A stretch of 64,000 bases of DNA from Trichuris trichiura (lineage: Eukaryota > Nematoda > Enoplea > Trichinellida > Trichuridae), in the NCBI GenBank assembly GCA_037903355.1, contig JBAJFE010000001.1, positions 620,001 through 684,000 on the forward strand, read 5' to 3'. Positions within the stretch are counted from its first letter, which is position 1; the number at the start of each line of letters is the position of its first letter. The position numbers were made by a program, and so were the translations under genes. The notes under the pieces are model-generated. The model did not search any database, was not told where the DNA came from, and saw only the letters and a list, made by a program, of their open reading frames with translations. Of the stretch, positions 55,195 to 64,000 are shown in pieces.

Positions 55195-56906
55195 CATATA
55201 GCATTACGCCAATTAGTACTTTTATTTACGATCGCTGTTTCAGGATACTGGGCTATGCCAGATTCTAATTCCTTTATTATGCGGACAGAAACGAACTACA
55301 ACTGTCGTCAATTGCTGACAAGTTGCAAGCATGCATCAGCAGGGAAATGATTTCAGCTGCCGTAAGCAATAACGAATTTTGGAGCTTGGAGCAGCGAATA
55401 AGCGAAAGAGAAACCTACGAAACGTATACCTGTTTGCAATCTGGTGATCCATATCAGATACGGGTGCAAAATTGAGGTAGAATGAGAAAGACTGCAGATT
55501 TGCAAATGAGTGAGTGCAAATGCAAATAAATTAACGGAATGCAATTGAGCTAAATTCCCATGTATGTCCGTTTGAACGCTAGACTTCGTTCTGATAAGTA
55601 AGAATATGAATACTTACGCAAAAGTGCTACTGAATGTTTTAAAACGTGAAATTATGTTTTATTGTCGAATGCAGAGTGCTTTACTTTGCTTATTTGTTGA
55701 ATTTTTTATCCGTTAGGCCAGAACTTTACTTCAAGACACTGAAATGTTCAGATAACTTCACCCTACAGTTTTCACTTTTTTCTATGCGCCGGACACGAGT
55801 GGACGCCGCTTCATCTTACCTATTAACAACTGGCGCAGCTTGGAAACTCAACTCACACTAAAGATTGAAAGGTATCGATATTAACCGAATTTTGTGATAA
55901 TTAGTAGCTATTCATTCAGTAACTTAATTACTGAATGCAATTTCAAACATACCGTGGTGTCAGGTTTTTTTGAAGATAAACCTTCTCTGCAAGTTCAGGT
56001 CCGTGCAGCTTCAACTTTTGAGGACTACAACTCTTTTATTGTTTTTTTAATTTTTTTCTGTTCTTTATTAAGGATGTAAAACCTAACTAACAAATCGTTG
56101 CGCGACTCATGAGATGGACAAAACTAAAAAGAGATGCTTACCCAAGGAAAGCTGAGTTGCAACAGTCAGGTGAAGTAATGGACAGTCAAGCAAACTTTTA
56201 TTGAAAGAATTCATGGAATGTAAAATGTTTAATGAGAGCTGAGTACACCTGCTTTAATTAATAGGACGGACGTTACGGTAATTTGGGTGGTAAATGGAGA
56301 AACTCATCAATCAGTTTAGTAAATGGGTTATGTCATAACCTATGTCCTACTCTTCCATAATGACTTTACTAGCATAGTGAAAACAGGTGCGCATCGTGGA
56401 ATCAAATATCAGAGATGAGCAGTTCTGAAAGTTCTACATTCTAGCATCCTCAGCTTTTAGTTGCGGACATCGACATGTGAAAAAGATGATGAGCCTCCAT
56501 CATTACACTATTGTCTTGTTTCCCTCATAGATAGTAAACGTTTATTAGAAATTCCCACTCATACTGCTACCATATAACAGCTGCAGAATCTCTAACGAAA
56601 ATACTAACTTAGAGAGCAAGACAAACACTGCAAAAATTCACAGAGATTTAACTGAGAATTCAAGCTACGTTCCCATGTAGTTTCTTAATGTCTCGCTGTG
56701 GGTGGCAGCTATTTGCCGCAGGAAAAACTAATTTTGAAAATGTAGCTCATCTGGATTGAAAATGGGAAAATGATTACATGCCATTTTGAACAGGCAAGAA
56801 AATCAAAATAATTTTTCCATAAATACACTTCGACTGAATTATTGCGCATGAGAATTGAAGAGTAACCATTACTTTATCTACGTTTATTGAATTGCTGAAG
56901 GCCATA
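55195..56906. other. No gene or element recognised
   Basis: AT-rich, only short frames without motifs. Confidence 0.4.
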
Positions 56907-56914
56907 CCTTAGAT

Positions 56915-57139
56915 CATAGTTTCCCAACCTTTTTTGCCCCAGGGCTCCCCTAGGCCTTTTCAGGGCCCACCAGGCCCCCCTAGGCCTTGTCAGGGCCCCC
57001 CTAATCCTTGTAAGGGCCCACTATTTATTGGGACAATGTCCTGCCGCATTATCCTCCAGGGCCCCCTGGCTTCCAGGGCTCCCCTAAAATCTCCCAGGGC
57101 CCCCCAGGGGGGCCCCAGGGCTCACGTTGAGAAACACTG
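56915..57139 (+). mobile_element. hAT MITE, GGGCCC family (copy 3)
   Basis: Termini CATAGTTTCCCAACC and CGTTGAGAAACACTG, perfect 8-bp duplication CCTTAGAT at 56907-56914 and 57140-57147, GC-rich interior shared with copies 1 and 2. Confidence 0.92.
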
Positions 57140-57383
57140 CCTTAGATACATTGAAAGCTTTAATGTAGCTTTTTTGTTACTTGTCACTGATTATAATATG
57201 TGTCTGTTATCAAAGTCTATTGGCTTCGTTTCTCAATGAGAATTCATTTGATGTATAGGCAGAACTCTTGATGCAAAAAGCGATACCCTGAACACGCAGT
57301 TCTTCATTATAAAAGGCTGATGAATTTTTGACGTATACTTTTGAATTATGATATGACCCGTTTATATTAAAACAAGTCTAGAT

Positions 57384-57422
57384 CCAAAGCTTTCAGGCTG
57401 AACCGTAACCCGTCTTCAGCGG
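57384..57422 (-). ncRNA. Hammerhead motif remnant (HHR 17)
   Basis: CCG, CUGAAGA, GGGUU with AGCCU (stem II disrupted), GAAA, GCU. Core strings remain but stem II pairs poorly. Confidence 0.4.
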
Positions 57423-57429
57423 AAAGAAC

Positions 57430-60168
57430 GTAGAAGATGAGAAGGCAATGCTAAAACTGTCTGAAATCATTTTAGGTGCAAAGGTTTATCAAAATAACAT
57501 GACGAGTTCTGGTTATGGTTACCTTAAACTTAGCTTCTCTTTAGTGGTAGGCGGGTCACCGTTGATTTTAACTGTCCAGATACCTCCACTACAAGGGACT
57601 GATGGTTTCAAAGTATGGTAACGACAGGTTACTGACCGCTTGATCAGTGACAGAAACGCTGTCAAATGCATCAGAATTGCGAAAAAATGGCGAAATTTTT
57701 TTATGTGGGCACAACAGTACCAGGGTAGTTAAATCACTGCTTTGGCTGACGTATGAGGCTAATACGTCGAACTTTTTGACACTAAGTTGCTACACTTATC
57801 TTGTGATTTTAACTTCTTTACGAAATATTGCACGTTGAATAACAGTTTGTCAAAGCTTAGTGTTCACGGGTGACCGAAATTTATGCATTATCAGTTCGGC
57901 ACCAAGCAATTATTGCATCAAGGGAACTGCATCAGGTCAGTCTGTCCTAATCGTTCTCAGTGCGAGCTGTCCTAACACAGTTCGCAGGTAAAATGCCCTC
58001 CTGTTTCTTACGGCAGCAGAATTCTTTCCGCATGCCAGAACCTCAATTGGGCTTTTAATCCATCTTTTCTTGCTGCCTTAACCGTTAGTCACATGCTCAG
58101 CGCTGGTCATCTTTGTGTTGCCTGATCTCCGCAAACCATATAGTTAGACGAAGTTTTGCAAGTTGCCTAAATGATTACTGCACTTGCGCAACCTATAGAT
58201 GGGAAATTGAAACGTCCATGAAATCTAGTTAGAGAACAGCGTCGTCGAGGAAACCTGTGGAATTTTAGCTTGCAAAAACTCTGATGCAGAGTGCCTCCTG
58301 ACTCCACGCGACGATGATAACTAACTATAGCAACTCTACGAGAAAATGAACTTACTTGTAGTAGTCTGCTGCTATGCTTGGTGGATTGCAAACGAATATA
58401 CCTAATGGATAATCTCTCATTCAGCCAAGATCTTAAGGGACTGCTGATTAGTCGTCCAGTGTTACAAAGCGTTATACTGGGCATCCTCTCATGCTACCTT
58501 AATACGCTATTTGCACAAAATTTTACCTATTTACCAGAAGGGACTACATTCACCTTAAGACTTTATTATGACAAAAGGAGCAGAACATCTAAGAGGGAAG
58601 TAATCATTCTTATCCTTAAACTTGGGACTCATGAACAGAAAATTATTCTCTAGTCTAGGAATCATTAGGTAGCTCATCACAGTTACTTTATATCCACACT
58701 GGACAAAAATTTGATGAACATGAAACAGTCTGTTTAGGAACATCAGTGTCAGTGAATTACATACGCGCGCCTCATCTATTATTACGAGCAGAAAAATAGA
58801 GCAAGACTGGCTTGTGTTTCATTAATCTCAGTTAGTAACCAGAAGCCTCCACCTGTTCAGAGCTTCTGTTACAGGAAAAAGTTCACATGACGACGATCCA
58901 GTTGATAAACTTATTTGATTAGATAATCGTCCCTGAAAGGCGTAATCGATTTTCTTGCGCAGGCTCTTGCTTAAAGATTACACATAGGGAGAGACTCCGA
59001 CTTGCTAACCCAGATGCGACAAAAAATAAATAACAATTTAAACGTGTAACTTAAATGCACTGATTGTGTGTTATCCACACAATGAGTTTTTTTGCTCAGT
59101 ACAAAAATGCAGTTTTCCTAAGAAGGCTGGTTAGCGAAGAAAGAAAGATGTCAGCTGAAAAGCAATTAGGAGAACGTTTAGTCATGATTTTCTTGCAATT
59201 GTATTGACCAAAAGTGCAGCGCTGGTTTGTTGAAAAGTTGCAATGCATGAACGGAGAAAGTAGCACTCACCTGTATTAGGGCATGCGTGAAGGTTCCATT
59301 TATCATGAGAATCAGCCAAAGATGGTGACTCATGGTTAACAGGCTCTAATGCCGCTGCTTTCATCCGCAAAACTTATCTTGTTTGTGTTGTACGTTCCAT
59401 GCTTTGATTAAGAAAGAACAACGAATCGAGTTAAGGAAACCGCAAAGGACGAGAGACCATGCGTCCAAGCATGTATGAAGGTTGATAAATATTGCCACAG
59501 CTTAATGTGTTGCGTAGGCTAATTACCAAAAGAAGATCTCAGAAGCACGCAACCTACCGGCGAGGAAATAGTTCGAATTGATCTTTTAGCCTGGTTGGTC
59601 AGGAGGATTTGAAATCTGACAGCTTGACGGCGCAACAATCGCGCATTGTTATGTTTTCCTGGCAGTCAGAAAGCATCTCTTAGTTAAACAATACCCTGAG
59701 ATGGAGTAACGAAGGTTTTCATGCACGCTACGGTTTGTGTTCAGAAACTGAATTAAAGCTGACATGCTGCAACAAACGCGCAGTTAACTTTTTCCCTGAA
59801 AGTTTCCCATGACGTAACGCGTAATTAGAAAAGCCGTTACCCAGAGCCGATGGCAGTATTTATATTTCTGACTGTTGATGCATCGAGCTTTGGTGTGGTT
59901 CGATAAAACGGCAAAGTAGGGTGGATTAACACTTACACGCAGTGAACGTGGTGCCATTATGATTAGGCTATTAGTAAGCAAGCATCTAGAAATAGTTTTA
60001 AAACACGCGTTCTGGAATTGAAGCTGGCGGTTCTGTCAGTTAAGAATGACCTTGTGAAACTAGATACTTTAGATGAAAATTTTTGAGTACGATGTTCCAA
60101 CAGCCGCGTCTACGTAACGTAGTCAGTCCACTTTTTGATACGCATTTTGGAAAACCTGCATTAAACTA
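57430..60168. other. No supported gene; one candidate exon
   Basis: The only coding-like signal is on the minus strand at 59364-59271: an ATG frame MKAAALEPVNHESPSLADSH and onward, ending at a strong donor CAG/GTGAGT. It could be a first exon of KCC or another gene, but I cannot link it. Confidence 0.3.
59271..59364 (-). CDS. Candidate first exon (unassigned)
   Basis: Open from ATG to CAG/GTGAGTG, a near-consensus donor. The 31 or so residues have no recognised motif. It lies upstream of KCC on the same strand, so an N-terminal KCC exon is possible, though the family's conserved N-terminal block is not visible. Confidence 0.22.
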
Positions 60169-60182
60169 AACGGAGTGTTCAT

Positions 60183-60577
60183 GATGGAGTTTCTTCCCTA
60201 CGGCTTTTTATTGCCCGTTGATGATTTCTGAAATAACTGAAGCAAATGCCCTACCAACGAATGGATGAGCAGTTATTAAGGAAAATTCAGAACAAAACTT
60301 AGTTTCAGAACTTTCTGGACCAACCTAGTCACGTCGTCAGCGATGATAATGTCCAATGTCACATTACCATTATCGCTAACGACAGGACAGGGTTGGTCCC
60401 GAAAACTGCGAAACTGTTAAGTTTTGTTCTCAATTTTCCTTAATAACTGCTCATCCATTCGTTAGTAGGGCTTTGCTTCAGTTATTTCAGAAATCATCAA
60501 CGGGCAATACAAAGCCGTAAGAAAGAAACTCCATCATGAAAATCAATAGACACGTTAAGAAGCATCCGTTGTTCAAC
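60183..60577 (+). mobile_element. Inverted Penelope pLTR unit (copy R)
   Basis: 395 bp between perfect 14-bp duplications AACGGAGTGTTCAT (60169-60182 and 60578-60591). Inverted arms with hammerhead motifs at 60305-60344 (minus, CUGACGA) and 60372-60412 (plus, CUAACGA), stem II GUGAC/GGUCC-like and GGAC/GGUCC-like and partly decayed. Ends with the ATG frame MKINRHVKKHPLFN. Confidence 0.82.
60305..60344 (-). ncRNA. Hammerhead motif (HHR 18), subfamily 4, partly decayed
   Basis: Core CUGACGA, stem I UCG/UGA, GAAA, AGUU in place of the palindrome, H17 = C. Stem II is weakened. Confidence 0.45.
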
Positions 60578-60591
60578 AACGGAGTGTTCAT

Positions 60592-61970
60592 ATCGTTTCT
60601 GAACCATTATTGAAGTAGCACCGTCTGCTGAGTCATATGCACGAGTGTATACGATGAGGCCGTTGTCCTTCTGAATAGGAACGAGTACTCCTACCAGAGT
60701 AGGACTGGTTCCCGCACAAAACGAGAACAGTCGTAGAAGGCCTTCGTACACTGAATAAAGAGTGATTTCCACTGTCATACACGTTGGACTACCGAAAAAT
60801 AGTTGATGCTTCTGTTACTTCAGACCCTGATGCTTATTTTCAAATGAACTTTCACCTAAGCGTGCGCAAAATACAGTTGATGATTATACGGTAGCTTTTA
60901 AGTTCTTACTTTCATTTATTCCGCTATTTATACAACAGTGTTTTCAATTTTCATTCTCTAAGCCTTACGCACTTGCGGCTTTAACACTCTCTGGTCAACG
61001 CTCTTCACGGAGTAGAAGGACCACCTTACGCCTGAATGACCAGCTTCATGGCGAATTTTTTTAATCAAGCGTCAGACGTGCAGCAGCGCAATAGGAAGTG
61101 GGAAGTGCAGTTATCGTCGCCGCACAGGAGTCATGACTTCCGTCTTCGCAGACATTACCAATGCGACAGTGATGTCTAGACCGTATTCCTTGACCAAGTT
61201 GTATACCTGTACAGCTGCAACTCGCTCGCCGCCTTCATCCTTATCCTGTCCGTATGAGAACTCATCAGTCAAACACCAGTGAACGGTTTATGAGTCTATC
61301 GTCAGTTGAATTGTACTCGCATTCCAAGAGAAAACAGCGTCTTTAGTCTCTTGATGCTAACTCAGTTCAGGCATATTTATTAGGTGTTTACTGATTATCT
61401 TGTACGCTCTAGTCAGTTAACTTCCTTACACAGTTAGCGCAAAAGCAATTATGCAGGCAGACAGCGGCGCCAGGTTTCTGTTCGCCTGCGTATTTTAATT
61501 GAGTTTTCCCCAACAGGGACACATAATTCATATGTTTCTAACAGCATTCGTCTTCTGGATGCAGTCAAGCGACGTCTTCTATAGCGTTGCTACCGACTTC
61601 AATTACGACACCGAAAGACAGCTAGCTGACGTTTAGCCAGCCTGACCGTGTCTCCAGACACGTACCCTTCCACTGATGGTTCCTGCTTCTTAGCTTGAGC
61701 AGCTAACTACCGGCCTACAAGTGCCAAAACCATCCTGAAAAACGAGAGTACGACAGCTAAAAGTAAAACAGGGAAACTTTTCAATTCAGGGTTCTGGAGA
61801 CTCAGCATTCAGGACTTAAAAATTTTAGCTTTCTAATATGCTAATATATGCAGCTGTTTTATTGTAATGACAGCTAAAACTCCTGAAAAATTACTTCTAC
61901 TGTTTCCAAAGTATCGAACGTGTCAAACTTGGGCAACAGCTGTATAGCCTGATAACGGCAGATCAGAATA
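60592..61970. other. No gene or element recognised
   Basis: No frame with a family signature. Confidence 0.4.
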
Positions 61971-61972
61971 TA

Positions 61973-64000
61973 CGGTGGAACCACCAAAGTTGACCACCTC
62001 TGTATGTTGAGCATCTCCCTAAGTTGACCGAAATTTGACATGTTGGTTGGCCCGGACGTAAATAAGCACAACGACAACCTCTACAAGTTGGCCATTTCCG
62101 TAAGTGGGAAGTTGAGCGCTTTAGTTGTGACGTGGTACATGGACGCAACGCTAGTTTGCTCGCTGTAAGTTGACCATATCAGTCTGCTTTGTGTCAGTCG
62201 CTAGCAGCTGTTAATCGTCAGTGGCTGAATGTGCTATCTGTTACTCCACATAACAAATTTTTTCATTACTGTTCATTGCAGATTCATGAAGAAAGAACCA
62301 ATTACGTTGCCTTGGAGATGATTTCTTTATGCTTGCTGGTGCAGCTTGCGCTTTTCTCGTTTACACGACCTCCCACCTAGGCGTCGACAGCATTATCCCA
62401 TGGAGAGAAATGTGCCGAATCGAGCCTACTTGTATTCTTTCGCGTCGAGCTCAATTCTATTGATTCGCTTTGCTGTATCCGTGCAGGAGATGGCATTAAC
62501 GTGTCTTGACGAGTAGAAGTATCCCGACTTAGGCAGTAATAGCTACGAAGCTGGTTACAGTTTGCACTATGGGCAAACGGAAGCATCAAGAGAGTTGACA
62601 CTGAAGGAAAAGTGCAACTTATTCGCTTTCTCGAAACCAACAGTCAAAGGAAGACAGCGGAACAGTTCCATGTCAGCAAGAGACTAGCGTTAGCAACATC
62701 CAGTGATGTAAACGTCAGTACATCGAAAGATATGATTAGGAAAGCGGAGGCACGCCGCGGAAAAGCAGAAGAATCTCCCTTGACCAAGTCAGTGAAGAAG
62801 CGTTAGGTTGGTTTAAGCAAATGAGAGTAGCTAATGTACGGATCTCTGGCCCGATGAGCCAGGAAATTGCTAGAAGATTCGCCGTGGAATTCGGGTTGAC
62901 AGGTTTCCAAGCATCAAGCGGTTGGCCTGAGAAGTTCAAGCTCTGTCATAAAATCTCCCAGAAAGTCTTATGCGAGAAATCTAGCGAAGTTCTCATCCAC
63001 GTTTTGGAAGACTTCATCGCGAAGTTTCATTATTTCACCAGTGGCTTCAGGGAAGAAGACATTTTCAATGCTGATGAATGTGGCTCGTTCTTCAAGGCTA
63101 AGTATGATAGAAGCTTTGTACTAAAAGGCGACAAATGAAAAAGCGGGAAGCCCTCTGAGGAAAGCTTTACTGTGATTCTTTGTGCTAGTGCAACTGTGGA
63201 GAAGTTGAAACCATTGGTCATTGGTAAGTCAGCGAGACCCCACGCATTTAGGAACTTGAGACCTGACGATCTCCCTGTCACTTGGAGATCAAATAAATGC
63301 GCCTGGATGACAGTCACCATGTTCGAGGAGTAGGTAAGAAGCGTCGATCTACAGATAAAGCGGATGAAGCGTTCCATCTTACTGGTAGTTAACAATTGTT
63401 AGAGCCATCTCGCGTGAGGCACCTCATCAACGTCACATTGAAATTTCTGCCTCCAAACACTTCCTTAAAACCCTAGCATCTAGATGAAGGAGTAATCAAC
63501 ACATTTAAGGCGAAATACAGGATCCAGCTTTTTCAATGGGTCATTAGCAAAGCAGAAGTCACTAGCTCGACAGTGGGAGCGATTTTGATTGCTGCGTCCA
63601 TTAATGCTTTGAATGCCGTACTTTGGATAGCTCTTCCTGGAATCTGGTTCAGCCGGAGGCAATAAGGAATTGTTTCAGGAGAGCCAGATTCGTCAGAGAC
63701 CAAGAAAATGATGTTGAGCTCCGACCTGATAGTCCGGCACGAGGCAGAGATTGAAGGAGTAAATTTCGAAGTTTTCTTTGCAATAGATGATGAGTTGGCC
63801 ACTTCTACCGTACCCAACCCACACGCAATTTTCCAATCTATACTAGCCGAAGCGGGAATAAGCGTAGAAGCAAGTAGCGCAGGAGATGACGCAGAAGAGG
63901 AAAGCGACAATGAGACGGAAATGGTACAAAAGCTGAAGAAAGAGGACATCAGGCGCATGGTAGCACAGCTGAGGTGTTTTGCTGCTGAAAAATGCCCAAA
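61973..64000 (+). mobile_element. Tigger/pogo transposon (copy 2), truncated by the window end
   Basis: The left end CGGTGGAACCACCAAAGTTG after TA (61971-61972) matches the terminus of copy 1. The 5' leader shares ACGACCTCCCAC, GCCTACTTGTA and GTCGAGCTCAATTCTATT with the copy at 37970-40264. Transcribed rightward; the C-terminal end lies beyond the window. Confidence 0.85.
62555..64000 (+). pseudogene. Tigger/pogo transposase (copy 2), broken, partial
   Basis: Start region MGKRKHQES at 62569, helix-turn-helix LIRFLETNSQRKTAEQFHVSK, and CENP-B-type DNA-binding part MRVANVRISGPMSQEIARRF with GLTGFQASSGWPEKFKL (62821-62945). The catalytic segment follows: [32 protein letters not shown] with NADE intact, [45 protein letters not shown]. 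Then a degraded stretch and the acidic C-terminal region to 64000. Stops at about 62597, 63136 and later make it a pseudogene. It keeps the catalytic acid that copy 1 has lost. Confidence 0.85.

Overview
This is a eukaryotic window from a compact but transposon-rich animal genome, most likely a clade I nematode such as a whipworm (Trichuris-like). The evidence is a set of very short GT-AG introns (mostly 41-76 nt) in two recognisable host genes, interspersed TTAGGC repeats (the nematode telomere unit), and a mix of Penelope-like, Ty3/Gypsy, hAT, Tigger/pogo, mariner and Mutator-like elements. The species call is inference; the nematode-like gene structure and the element content are seen directly.

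Only two host genes are supported, both on the minus strand. A complete ribokinase gene (7 or 8 exons) lies at 10921-12265. A potassium-chloride cotransporter gene (SLC12/KCC family) has 22 visible exons between 48308 and 35447, from the first transmembrane helix to the C-terminus. Every splice phase closes to give one 957-residue frame. The cytosolic N-terminus is not found. Two of its introns are large (2.9 and 6.0 kb) and have collected a hAT MITE, a Tigger element, a mariner element and ribozyme-carrying Penelope fragments.

Layout. 1-4150: hammerhead-bearing Penelope terminal units and unassigned DNA. 4154-7321: a decayed ZBED-type hAT transposon with TIRs and target-site duplication. 7756-10315: Mutator-like TTAGGC elements. 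10921-12265: ribokinase. 12500-20330: a full Penelope pLTR, Mutator-like elements (one holding a ~220-bp CA repeat and a hAT MITE), and two decayed Gypsy pol copies. 20830-26215: three Penelope coding remnants plus terminal units. 26590-33830: solo LTRs, a third Gypsy copy, a hAT MITE and more terminal units. 34087-49086: a nested palindrome and the KCC gene with its intronic transposons. 49090-61970: mostly unassigned DNA broken by palindromic ribozyme units and a MITE. 61973-64000: the first part of a second Tigger element.

The most interesting system is a family of short (about 150-700 bp), mostly head-to-head inverted units flanked by 10-15 bp target duplications. They carry type I hammerhead-ribozyme-like motifs: CUGANGA, a 5-bp stem II, GAAA, then a palindromic AGCU or ACGU. 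More than a dozen loci are present on both strands. Stem II exists in three different complementary versions (GGGUC/GACCC, GGCUC/GAGCC, GGAAC/GUUCC) and stem I also covaries, which argues for a real RNA structure. Each unit ends just after an ATG with a conserved coding pattern (Met-Lys...Pro-Val...His-Pro...Phe), as expected if the unit is the terminal repeat (pLTR) of a Penelope-like retroelement that runs into the start of its ORF.
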